From assembly GCF_900105185.1 (NCBI RefSeq), contig NZ_FNTJ01000001.1, positions 1,189,501 through 1,253,500 on the forward strand: 64,000 bases of DNA. The letters run 5' to 3'. How positions within the stretch are numbered: position 1 is the first letter of the stretch; each line of letters begins with the position of its first letter. This DNA comes from Pseudomonas saponiphila (GTDB lineage Bacteria; Pseudomonadota; Gammaproteobacteria; Pseudomonadales; Pseudomonadaceae). Positions 56,785 through 64,000 of the stretch are shown here, piece after piece. Under the pieces are notes generated by a model. That model did no database searches. It was not told the DNA's origin and saw only the letters and a program-made list of their open reading frames with translations. A program made the position numbers and the translations under genes.

Positions 56785-57039
56785 AAAGTGGTTTCGGCCG
56801 CCTTTGCGGTCGTTTCATCCCGGGGTGACGAACGGTTTTGTTAGCGATGGTGACAGATGATTCGCATTTTCCGCTTTGTGAGCCGGGCTGACGAAAAACC
56901 GTTAAGGACAGCTCAAAGACGCGGTGTATGATGGTCGGTCCTTGCGAAGCGGGGTCGGGTCACAGAGCTGTCGCATCTGCGTGGCAGACTCAAGGCCAAT
57001 CCCCTTCTTCATTACTACGTCCACACCAGGAGATATCCA

Positions 57040-57642
57040 ATGAGCGTACTCGTAGGCAAACAAGCCCCTGACTTCACCGTACCGGCCGTTCTCGGCAATG
57101 GCGAAATCGTCGACAGCTTCACCCTGTCCTCGGCCATCAAAGGCAAATACGGCCTGGTGTTCTTCTACCCACTGGACTTCACCTTCGTTTGCCCGTCCGA
57201 GCTGATCGCTCTGGACCACCGCATGGCCGACTTCAAGGCTCGCAACGTAGAAGTGATCGCTGTTTCCATCGACTCGCACTTCACCCACAACGCCTGGCGC
57301 AACACCCCGATCAATGCCGGTGGCATCGGTCAGGTTCAATACATCATGGCCGCTGACATGAAGCATGACATCGCCAAGGCCTACGACGTCGAGTCCGAAG
57401 GCGGCGTGGCGTTCCGTGGCGCATTCCTGATCGACGACAAAGGTGTTGTCCGTTCGCAGATCGTCAACGACCTGCCGCTGGGCCGCAACATGGAAGAGCT
57501 GATCCGTCTGGTCGACGCTCTGCAATTCCACGAAGAGCACGGCGAAGTCTGCCCTGCCAACTGGAAGAAAGGCGACAAGGGCATGACCGCTTCGCCAGAA
57601 GGCGTTGCTGCTTACCTGAGCGAGAACGCCGGCAAGCTGTAA
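57040..57642 (+). CDS. 2-Cys peroxiredoxin (AhpC/Tsa type)
   Basis: A 200-residue peroxiredoxin. Peroxidatic Cys is in YPLDFTFVCPSELIALDHR, resolving Cys in HGEVCPANWKKG, and the GG-RG segment GGVAFRGAFLID is present. It reduces hydrogen and organic peroxides in the cytoplasm with thiol reductants. The gene is like PA3529. It has its own terminator and is divergent from bfd. ATG 57040 follows AGGAGATATCCA. Confidence 0.93.
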   Translation: MSVLVGKQAPDFTVPAVLGNGEIVDSFTLSSAIKGKYGLVFFYPLDFTFVCPSELIALDHRMADFKARNVEVIAVSIDSHFTHNAWRNTPINAGGIGQVQYIMAADMKHDIAKAYDVESEGGVAFRGAFLIDDKGVVRSQIVNDLPLGRNMEELIRLVDALQFHEEHGEVCPANWKKGDKGMTASPEGVAAYLSENAGKL

Positions 57643-57655
57643 GGCTTGGCGTCAC

Positions 57656-57693
57656 GCATAAAAAAACCGGCCTCAGGGCCGGTTTTTTTATGC
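57656..57693. terminator. Bidirectional terminator between peroxiredoxin and rnt
   Basis: GCATAAAAAAACCGGCC-tca-GGGCCGGTTTTTTTATGC is an almost perfect 38-base palindrome with T runs both ways. It serves the peroxiredoxin and convergent rnt. Confidence 0.92.
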
Positions 57694-57720
57694 GGGCGAT
57701 TCAACTCGACCAGGGAACGA

Positions 57721-58392
57721 TCAGTCGTCGAAATCCTGCCAGCCGCCCATTTGCTTCCAGCGGTTGACGATGCCGCAGAACAGCTCGGCGGTTTTCTCGG
57801 TGTCGTAGCGGGCCGAGTGGGCCTCGCGACCGTCGAAGTCGATGCCGGCGCTCTGACAGGCCTTGGCCAGAACGGTCTGGCCGTAAGCCAGGCCCGCCAG
57901 GGTGGCGGTGTCGAAGCTGGAGAACGGGTGGAACGGGTTGCGCTTCATGTCCAGGCGTGCCACGGCGGCGTTGAGGAAGCCCAGGTCGAAGCTGCTGTTG
58001 TGGCCCACCAGGATCGCGCGTTTGCAGCCATTGGCTTTCAGCGCCTTGCGCACGCCGCGGAAAATATCGGTGAGGGCGGCTTCTTCGCTGACGGCCATGC
58101 GCAGCGGATGGTCGAGCTTGATCCCGGTGAACTCCAGGGCCGCTGCTTCAATGTTCGCGCCTTCAAAAGGCTCGACACGGAAGAAATAGGTGTGTTCGGG
58201 GAACACAAAACCCTTTTCGTCCATGCCGATGGTGGTCGCGGCAATCTCCAGCAGGGCGTCGGTGGCCGAGTTGAACCCCCCGGTTTCTACGTCGACGACT
58301 ACCGGCAGGTAACCGCGAAAGCGCGCCGCCATCGGATGGCGGGGGCCGCCACTGCTGCCGTCTTGTTCGTCGTCGAAATGGTCGTCACTCAC
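57721..58392 (-). CDS. rnt: Ribonuclease T
   Basis: A 223-residue DEDDh 3'-5' exonuclease that trims tRNA and other 3' ends. Exo I is [19 protein letters not shown], Exo [17 protein letters not shown], Exo [18 protein letters not shown], giving all DEDD and His residues. A 22-residue acidic N-terminal extension precedes the core. Its ATG overlaps the pyrC stop by four bases, so it is translated with pyrC. Confidence 0.94.
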   Translation of the reverse strand: MSDDHFDDEQDGSSGGPRHPMAARFRGYLPVVVDVETGGFNSATDALLEIAATTIGMDEKGFVFPEHTYFFRVEPFEGANIEAAALEFTGIKLDHPLRMAVSEEAALTDIFRGVRKALKANGCKRAILVGHNSSFDLGFLNAAVARLDMKRNPFHPFSSFDTATLAGLAYGQTVLAKACQSAGIDFDGREAHSARYDTEKTAELFCGIVNRWKQMGGWQDFDD

Positions 58393-59435
58393 GAGTGATC
58401 CTCCTGCAGGCGCCAGCGCAGTTTTTCACCGGCGCGCAGCGGAATGACAGTCAGCTCGCCGAACGGCAGGCTGGCGGGGGCGGTCCATTCTTCACGAACC
58501 AGGGTAATGCTATCGGTGTTGGCCGGCAGGCCGTAGAAGCGCGGACCGTTGAGGCTGGCAAAGGCTTCCAGCTTGTCCAGGGCATTGCGCTGTTCGAACG
58601 CTTCGGCATACAGCTCGATCGCGGCGTAGGCGCTGTAGCAGCCGGCACAACCGCAAGCGGCTTCCTTGGCATGCTGGGCGTGGGGCGCGGAGTCGGTGCC
58701 GAGGAAGAATTTCTGGCTGCCGCTGGTGGCCGCATCCAGCAGGGCTTCCTGGTGGGTGTTGCGCTTGAGGATCGGCAGGCAATAGAAGTGCGGACGAATA
58801 CCGCCCACCAGCATGTGGTTGCGGTTGTACAGCAGGTGGTGCGCGGTGATGGTGGCGCCGACGTTGGCCGAAGCCTCGTTGACGAACTGCACGGCTTCAC
58901 CGGTGGTGATGTGCTCGAATACCACTTTCAGGCTGGGGAAGCGCTCGACCACACGACGCATGTGCTCGTCGATGAAGATTTTCTCGCGGTCGAAGACGTC
59001 GACCTCGCCACGGGTCACCTCACCGTGGATCAGCAGCGGCAGGCCGACTTCGGCCATGGTTTCGAGCACCGGGAAGATCTTGTCGATGCTGGTCACGCCC
59101 GAATCCGAGTTGGTGGTCGCACCGGCCGGATACAGCTTGGCGGCGTGCACGAAGCCACAGGCCTTGGCCGCGCGGATCTCGTCCGGCTGAGTGCGGTCGG
59201 TCAGGTAGAGCACCATCAGCGGCTCGAAGCGGCTGCCGGCCGGGCGCGCAGCGAGAATGCGCTGGCGATAGGCGTCGGCTTCCACGGCGTTGCGCACCGG
59301 AGGTACCAGGTTGGGCATGATGATGGCGCGGCCAAAGGTGCGCGCGACATCTGCGACTGTATTGGGCAACACGGCACCATCGCGAAGATGAATATGCCAG
59401 TCGTCGGGACGCAGCAGGGTCAGGCGGTCGGACAT
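58389..59435 (-). CDS. pyrC: Dihydroorotase
   Basis: A 348-residue class II dihydroorotase of pyrimidine synthesis. Metal ligands: [13 protein letters not shown], carboxylated Lys in [32 protein letters not shown] and the catalytic Asp in [17 protein letters not shown]. Length normal. ATG 59435 gives the E. coli-like start; the frame continues upstream to 59522 without similarity. It is followed directly by rnt in the same operon. Confidence 0.95.
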   Translation of the reverse strand: MSDRLTLLRPDDWHIHLRDGAVLPNTVADVARTFGRAIIMPNLVPPVRNAVEADAYRQRILAARPAGSRFEPLMVLYLTDRTQPDEIRAAKACGFVHAAKLYPAGATTNSDSGVTSIDKIFPVLETMAEVGLPLLIHGEVTRGEVDVFDREKIFIDEHMRRVVERFPSLKVVFEHITTGEAVQFVNEASANVGATITAHHLLYNRNHMLVGGIRPHFYCLPILKRNTHQEALLDAATSGSQKFFLGTDSAPHAQHAKEAACGCAGCYSAYAAIELYAEAFEQRNALDKLEAFASLNGPRFYGLPANTDSITLVREEWTAPASLPFGELTVIPLRAGEKLRWRLQEDHS

Positions 59436-59592
59436 GGGAGGTTCCAGGCGGGTAAAACTCGGGGGGAATGCTACCGGAAAAGACTCTTCCAGGCACTCGC
59501 TATCAAGTTTTGCGACGAGCAACCGATATCCCGAAGGTATGGCGTATTAACGCCTGTCGATTTTTCTGTTGTACACGTCAGTGGAGCCTCCC

Positions 59593-60507
59593 GTGCGCCA
59601 GCGTTATCTAGCCTTGCTCAGTGTGTTTGCCAGCCTGCCCGCGATGGCTCTCACTTTCCAGACCCGTCTGGAGAGCATTGAGTGGACGGTCGAAGGTGAC
59701 AAATTCGAGTGCCGCCTGATCCAACCAGTGACCGATTTCGGTTCCGGCGAGTTCGTTCGCCGCGCCGGCGAGCAGGCGATCTTCCGTCTCAAGAGCTTCA
59801 ACCCGATGCAGGCGGGGGGCTCGGCGACTCTACTGGCGGCGGCGGCGCCCTGGCAGCCGGGACGGGGCGACATCAACCTCGGAGCGGTCAAGGCCGGCAC
59901 CGATGGAGTGCTGTTCAACAGCAACCAGATGCAGGCCGGGCGCTTGATCATCGGGCTGCTGGAGGGGCGCAGCCCTGTGGTGCGCAATTATTCCCGCGAG
60001 GGCGGAGTGTCCGAAGTGCGCCTGTTGCCGGTGAAGTTCAGCAAGGCGTATGGCGACTATCAAAGCTGCATGGCCAAGCTGCTGCCGATGAACTACGAGC
60101 AGGTGAAACAGGGCGAGATCGGTTTCCCGGGAGGGGGTATCGAGCTCGATGCCCGGGCCAAGGCCAAGCTGCAGGTGATGGTGGACTTCATCAAGGCCGA
60201 CCCGACGGTCAACCACGTTGAACTCGATGGCCACTCGGACAACAGCGGCAATCGCTTGACCAACCGTGACCTGTCCCGTCGTCGTGCCCTGGCGGTAATG
60301 GAGTTCTTCAAGGCCAACGGCCTGGCGGAAAACCAGATCGTGGTGCGCTTCCATGGCGAGCGTTACCCTCTGGCGCCCAACACCAATGCCGCCAACCGGG
60401 CGAAGAACCGTCGGGTCAACGTGCATCTGGAGCGGGTAGCACCCACCGAGAAGCCGGCTCCAGCGCCCCAGGCCGCCTCTGGCTCCAGCGCTGCTGCGAC
60501 CTCCTGA
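59593..60507 (+). CDS. motY: Flagellar sodium-motor-type outer-membrane protein MotY
   Basis: A 304-residue OmpA-family protein, signal peptide about residues 1-20 (ending SLPAMA). The N-terminal MotY domain has LESIEWTVEGDKFECRLIQP and the C-terminal peptidoglycan-binding OmpA domain has VNHVELDGHSDNSGNRLTNR and NRRVNVHLERV. MotY forms the T ring that anchors stators in Pseudomonas flagella. GTG 59593 follows GGAGCCTCCC and is chosen over a TTG at 59569. It is between divergent pyrC and argG; motility genes are not nearby. Confidence 0.88.
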   Translation: MRQRYLALLSVFASLPAMALTFQTRLESIEWTVEGDKFECRLIQPVTDFGSGEFVRRAGEQAIFRLKSFNPMQAGGSATLLAAAAPWQPGRGDINLGAVKAGTDGVLFNSNQMQAGRLIIGLLEGRSPVVRNYSREGGVSEVRLLPVKFSKAYGDYQSCMAKLLPMNYEQVKQGEIGFPGGGIELDARAKAKLQVMVDFIKADPTVNHVELDGHSDNSGNRLTNRDLSRRRALAVMEFFKANGLAENQIVVRFHGERYPLAPNTNAANRAKNRRVNVHLERVAPTEKPAPAPQAASGSSAAATS

Positions 60508-60636
60508 TACGGCTGTCATCGTCGCGCGCTCGACATAATCTGTCGCTTGGTCGTCATAAGCTGTCGCGCCACTGTAAATTATCCGCGTGGATCGGTAGAC
60601 TTGGCGGCTTTCCGTACAACCCCGTGGAGTGATGGC

Positions 60637-61854
60637 ATGGCGGACGTTAACAAGGTCGTTCTGGCGTATTCGGGCGGCCTGGACACTTCGGTGATCCTCA
60701 AGTGGCTGCAGGATACTTACAACTGTGAAGTAGTGACTTTCACTGCTGACCTGGGCCAAGGCGAAGAGGTCGAGCCGGCCCGCGCCAAGGCGCAAGCCAT
60801 GGGCGTCAAAGAGATCTACATCGACGATCTGCGCGAAGAGTTCGTGCGTGATTTCGTCTTCCCGATGTTCCGCGCCAACACCGTCTACGAAGGCGAGTAC
60901 CTGCTGGGTACTTCCATCGCTCGTCCGTTGATCGCCAAGCGTCTGATCGAGATCGCCAACGAAACCGGCGCCGACGCCATTTCCCATGGTGCTACCGGCA
61001 AGGGCAATGACCAGGTGCGTTTCGAGCTGGGCGCCTATGCCCTCAAGCCGGGCGTGAAAGTGATCGCTCCCTGGCGCGAGTGGGACCTGCTGTCCCGCGA
61101 GAAGCTGATGGATTACGCCGAGAAGCATGGCATTCCAATCGAGCGTCACGGCAAGAAGAAGTCGCCGTACTCGATGGACGCCAACCTGCTGCACATCTCC
61201 TATGAAGGCGGCGTGCTGGAAGACACCTGGACCGAGCACGAAGAAGACATGTGGCGCTGGACCGTCTCCCCGGAGAAGGCTCCTGATACCCCGCAGTACC
61301 TGGAACTGACCTACCGCAACGGTGACATCGTCGCCATCGACGGCGTGGAAATGACCCCGGCTACCGTGCTGGCGACCTTGAACCGCATTGGTGGCGAACA
61401 CGGCATCGGTCGTCTGGACATCGTCGAGAACCGTTACGTCGGCATGAAGTCCCGTGGCTGCTACGAGACTCCGGGCGGCACCATCATGCTGCGTGCCCAC
61501 CGCGCGATCGAGTCCATCACCCTGGACCGCGAAGTGGCTCACCTCAAAGACGAGTTGATGCCCAAGTACGCCAGCCTGATCTACACCGGCTACTGGTGGA
61601 GCCCTGAGCGCCTGATGCTGCAACAGATGATCGACGCTTCCCAGGCTCACGTGAACGGTGTAGTGCGCCTGAAGCTGTACAAGGGCAACGTGATCGTGAC
61701 TGGTCGCAAGTCCGATGAGTCGCTGTTCGACGCCAACATCGCCACCTTCGAAGAAGACGGCGGTGCTTACAACCAGGCGGACGCAGCTGGCTTCATCAAG
61801 CTCAACGCCCTGCGCATGCGTATTGCCGCCAACAAGGGACGGACTCTGATCTGA
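60637..61854 (+). CDS. argG: Argininosuccinate synthase
   Basis: A 405-residue enzyme joining citrulline and aspartate. The ATP P-loop-like motif is [17 protein letters not shown], and [15 protein letters not shown] and [19 protein letters not shown] are typical. Length is normal. With argF at 51427 it is the second arginine gene of the window, but not in the same operon. ATG 60637 follows GTGGAGTGATGGC. A clear terminator follows. Confidence 0.96.
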   Translation: MADVNKVVLAYSGGLDTSVILKWLQDTYNCEVVTFTADLGQGEEVEPARAKAQAMGVKEIYIDDLREEFVRDFVFPMFRANTVYEGEYLLGTSIARPLIAKRLIEIANETGADAISHGATGKGNDQVRFELGAYALKPGVKVIAPWREWDLLSREKLMDYAEKHGIPIERHGKKKSPYSMDANLLHISYEGGVLEDTWTEHEEDMWRWTVSPEKAPDTPQYLELTYRNGDIVAIDGVEMTPATVLATLNRIGGEHGIGRLDIVENRYVGMKSRGCYETPGGTIMLRAHRAIESITLDREVAHLKDELMPKYASLIYTGYWWSPERLMLQQMIDASQAHVNGVVRLKLYKGNVIVTGRKSDESLFDANIATFEEDGGAYNQADAAGFIKLNALRMRIAANKGRTLI

Positions 61855-61873
61855 TCCCGAGTTGTTGAGAAAG

Positions 61874-61899
61874 AGCCCCGCTATATGCGGGGCTTTTTC
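61874..61899 (+). terminator. Rho-independent terminator of argG
   Basis: AGCCCCGC-tatat-GCGGGGCT followed by TTTTT: 8-bp stem about 20 bases after the argG stop. Confidence 0.92.
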
Positions 61900-62240
61900 T
61901 TGCCTTCGATTAAGTCAGCGGCGTGTTGCTGTAGGCCAGCGGTTTGATAGAGAAGTTGATTGAACAGAATGAAGTTAGTGATGGCGGACTTGGCCACGCT
62001 TGTCGCTGAAAAAGAGGGTTGGGTTTGCGAATTTTTAGTACGAAAAGTAGCTGATTTGAAGATTAATCCTAAGCGCCTTTTCCCTTGAACGACCTTTATC
62101 TAATTTATTTTGTAAGGTAAATCGGTATTGTTTGTAAGGATCGTCCTCGTAGGGTCGTAGCCCCTTTTGGCACGGTGTCAGAGTCAATTCTCTGGGGTAT
62201 TGTGCGGGCTCTAAAAAACTCTAAGTACCTGGATGGACCT
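61900..62240. other. Long AT-rich leader before an orphan response regulator
   Basis: A 341-base non-coding stretch with AT-rich islands (62040-62140). It probably contains the promoter and a long 5' leader of the regulator at 62241. No small ORF and no strong hairpin was found. An in-frame start at 62175 lacks a ribosome site. Confidence 0.5.
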
Positions 62241-62867
62241 ATGAAAAGAGTATTGATCGTGGACGATCATCCTGTTGTTCGCCTCGCTGTTCGCATGCTG
62301 ATGGAACGTCATGGTTTTGAAGTAGTAGCCGAAGCAGATAACGGCACGGACGCATTAAAGCTGGCTCTTGAATATCTTCCCGATATCTTGATTCTGGATA
62401 TTGGCATACCGCAACTTGATGGACTTGAAGTTATAGCTCGCCTCATGTTCAGAAGTTTGCCGATCAAGATCCTGGTGTTGACGCTGCAAGCGCCAGGGCC
62501 CTTTTCCATGCGCTGCATGCAGGCCGGCGCCGCCGGTTACGTGTGCAAGCAGCAGGACATTACCGAGCTGATCAGTGCGGTACGGGCGGTACTGGCGGGC
62601 TACAGCTACTTTCCCAACGAGGCGTTGCACACTTTTCGTTCCAGCCAGGGCATCAGCAGTGAGGAAGAAATGATCGAGCTTCTTTCCGGACGTGAGTTGA
62701 TCGTATTGAAGCAGCTCACCAACGGCATGAGTAACAAGGAGATCGCTGAAGGCCTGTGCCTGAGCAACAAGACGGTCAGTACTTACAAGCGACGGTTATT
62801 GGCCAAGCTCAATGCGCGCTCACTGGTTGACCTGATCGAGTTTGCCCAGCGCCATCAGTTGGTCTGA
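62241..62867 (+). CDS. Orphan NarL/LuxR-type response regulator
   Basis: A 208-residue two-domain regulator. The receiver has LIVDDHPVV, the phospho-acceptor Asp in DILILDIGIPQLDG, switch LTLQAP and Lys in VCKQQD. The C-terminal LuxR helix-turn-helix is LSGRELIVLKQLTNGMSNKE and LCLSNKTVSTYKRRLLAKLN. It is most like BvgA/EvgA- or ErdR-type regulators. No kinase gene is adjacent. ATG 62241 has only a weak SD, but upstream sequence lacks similarity. Codons of the first third are AT-richer than neighbours. Confidence 0.88.
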   Translation: MKRVLIVDDHPVVRLAVRMLMERHGFEVVAEADNGTDALKLALEYLPDILILDIGIPQLDGLEVIARLMFRSLPIKILVLTLQAPGPFSMRCMQAGAAGYVCKQQDITELISAVRAVLAGYSYFPNEALHTFRSSQGISSEEEMIELLSGRELIVLKQLTNGMSNKEIAEGLCLSNKTVSTYKRRLLAKLNARSLVDLIEFAQRHQLV

Positions 62868-62970
62868 GTCTTGTCGTCCGAGATGGTGCTGGACTGTCAG
62901 GCCTGAAAGTACGGATCGGGCCGGTCATGCCGGGAGGCTGACCGGCCGGACATGACGGCAAGACAGGCAC

Positions 62971-62998
62971 AAAAAAACCTCCGTATGGAGGTTCTTTT
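62971..62998. terminator. Bidirectional terminator
   Basis: AAAAAAACCTCC-gtat-GGAGGTTCTTTT: 7-bp stem with A and T runs. It terminates the regulator on the plus strand and the small gene at 63003 on the minus strand. Confidence 0.88.
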
Positions 62999-63002
62999 GC
63001 GA

Positions 63003-63182
63003 CTAAAGGTCAAAGTCGTAATCGGCCAGTTGTTTCTGCAGACGCCGCTCTTCCAGAAGATTGTCGATGGTGCGGCGCTTGCTCAGATTGGTTTTCGCCA
63101 CTTCGACCACCGGTTCGACATCGTCTGTTTCCGCGGCGATGAAGTCTTCTTCTACGTCCAGTTGTTCTTTGCCAGTGCTCAT
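63003..63182 (-). CDS. PA3496-family small protein, putative envelope integrity protein
   Basis: A 59-residue protein: an acidic N-terminal half (KEQLDVEEDFIAAETDDVEP) and a conserved basic C-terminus (KRRTIDNLLEERRLQKQLAD followed by YDFDL). This C-terminus matches the PA3496 family, which is placed beside nth in pseudomonads. No TM segment. Function is poorly known. It lies 107 bases downstream of nth on the same strand, is probably in the same transcript and ends just before a terminator. Confidence 0.85.
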   Translation of the reverse strand: MSTGKEQLDVEEDFIAAETDDVEPVVEVAKTNLSKRRTIDNLLEERRLQKQLADYDFDL

Positions 63183-63289
63183 AAGGTCAACTCCAGGCTA
63201 AGACTGCCATTGGCGCCCCTTATATCGATATTCTCCTGGCGGGTAAAAAAGATTTTTTCAATCGATTCATCGGCAAAATCAATGCTTCC

Positions 63290-63928
63290 TCAATCGTCGG
63301 AAGTCTTCTGCTTGTATTCGCACAGGTCTTCTATTCGACAGCTGCCGCAACGTGGCTTGCGGGCCAGGCAGACATAGCGTCCATGCAGGATCAGCCAGTG
63401 ATGGGAGTCCAGCAGGAACTCCTTGGGCACGAACTTGAGCAGCTTTTTCTCCACTTCCACCACGTTCTTGCCCGGGGCCAGACCGGTGCGGTTGCTGACC
63501 CGGAAAATGTGGGTGTCCACCGCCATGGTCAACTGCCGGAAGGCGGTGTTGAGGACCACGTTGGCGGTCTTGCGCCCGACGCCGGGCAAGGCTTCCAGTT
63601 CCTCCCGGGTCTGTGGCACTTCGCCGTTGTGGCGTTCCACCAGCAGGCGGCAGGTTTCGATGACGTTCTTGGCCTTGCTGTTGTACAGGCCGATGGTCTT
63701 GATGTACTCGGACAGGCCTTCGACTCCCAGGGCATGGATCGTCGCGGGTGTATTGGCCACGGGGAAGAGTTTGGCGGTCGCCTTGTTGACCCCGACGTCG
63801 GTCGATTGCGCCGAAAGAATCACCGCGATCAGCAATTCGAACGGCGAGGAATAGGCCAGTTCGGTCTTGGGCTCGGGGTTGTCTTCATGAAGTCGGCGAA
63901 ATATTTCCAGGCGTTTGGCGGCATTCAT
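63290..63928 (-). CDS. nth: Endonuclease III
   Basis: A 212-residue DNA glycosylase/AP lyase for oxidised pyrimidines. The helix-hairpin-helix motif LPGVGRKTANVVLNTAF supplies the catalytic Lys, and MAVDTHIFRVSNR the catalytic Asp. The 4Fe-4S ligands are CLARKPRCGSCRIEDLC (C-x6-C-x2-C-x5-C). Length is normal. ATG 63928 overlaps the stop of the next gene upstream by four bases. Confidence 0.96.
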   Translation of the reverse strand: MNAAKRLEIFRRLHEDNPEPKTELAYSSPFELLIAVILSAQSTDVGVNKATAKLFPVANTPATIHALGVEGLSEYIKTIGLYNSKAKNVIETCRLLVERHNGEVPQTREELEALPGVGRKTANVVLNTAFRQLTMAVDTHIFRVSNRTGLAPGKNVVEVEKKLLKFVPKEFLLDSHHWLILHGRYVCLARKPRCGSCRIEDLCEYKQKTSDD

Positions 63929-64000
63929 GGGTGGTTCATTTCCTTGAAGACTGTCGGTTGAAGGGCGATGAGGCGGTCCAGGCCCGCTTTGCCGCCAACA
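63925..64000 (-). CDS. C-terminal fragment of gene upstream of nth (partial)
   Basis: The minus-strand frame entering at the window edge reads VGGKAGLDRLIALQPTVFKE then MNHP and stops at 63925, overlapping nth by ATGA. Only 24 residues are visible. In other pseudomonads nth follows rnf electron-transport genes, so a Rnf subunit is possible, but this tail is too short to identify. Confidence 0.55.
   Translation of the reverse strand, partial: VGGKAGLDRLIALQPTVFKEMNHP

Overview
The window is a high-GC chromosomal segment of a Pseudomonas, most likely of the P. fluorescens group. The basis is protein similarity recognised by eye (aau/aat, glpFKRD, bfrB/bfd, motY, PA3496-type small protein), gene order matching blocks I remember from P. 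aeruginosa, and REP-type repeats with a GTAGGAG...CTCCTAC signature. No rRNA, tRNA, IS, prophage or CRISPR array was seen. Coding density is near 90 percent.

Layout. 0.3-11.5 kb: a MocR-type regulator, a ZnuD-like zinc receptor with a Zur box, two small conserved proteins, a YqjI/YqjH-like PadR regulator and ferric-siderophore reductase pair, a divergent GT51/penicillin-binding protein and a ProY-like permease. 11.6-21 kb: a papain-like protease with a partner protein, hydrolase, cupin, monooxygenase, a membrane-anchored glutamate-synthase-like FMN protein, Zur-boxed zinc-free ribosomal protein L31, a degenerate response regulator, Nudix, LysE and GNAT proteins. 20-25 kb: metR and a frameshifted metE, then a lipase-like hydrolase.

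24.9-32.2 kb is the most unusual part. Six tightly overlapping minus-strand genes encode a HAD phosphatase, class III aminotransferase, alpha/beta hydrolase, FemAB/GNAT-like acyltransferase, sensor kinase and NtrC-type regulator. The operon is preceded by a good sigma-54 promoter and, further upstream, a pair of TTGTAGC/GCTACAA palindromes placed like an enhancer. This reads as a self-regulated metabolic or envelope-modification operon of unknown product. Next to it are a MipA-like outer-membrane protein, a fatty-acid desaturase, and an arginase-fold protein coupled to two SMR-like membrane proteins.

36-49 kb holds nitrogen and carbon uptake: glpM, the aauRS two-component system, the aatJQMP acidic amino-acid transporter (with a sigma-54 promoter and TTCGG-N4-CCGAA AauR sites), then glpD, glpR, glpK and glpF. 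The aau/aat block sits between glpD and glpM. 48.9-64 kb is mostly housekeeping: frameshifted ybaK, a PhzF-like protein, an orphan ABC ATPase coupled to argF with an ArgR site, a molybdopterin oxidoreductase, grxD, bfrB, bfd with a Fur box, a peroxiredoxin, rnt, pyrC, motY, argG, an orphan LuxR-type regulator, a PA3496-like small protein and nth.

Two genes (metE, ybaK) each carry an apparent one-base loss in a G/C run, so assembly error must be considered. All functional calls are from reading motifs and remembered family sequences; no search was run.
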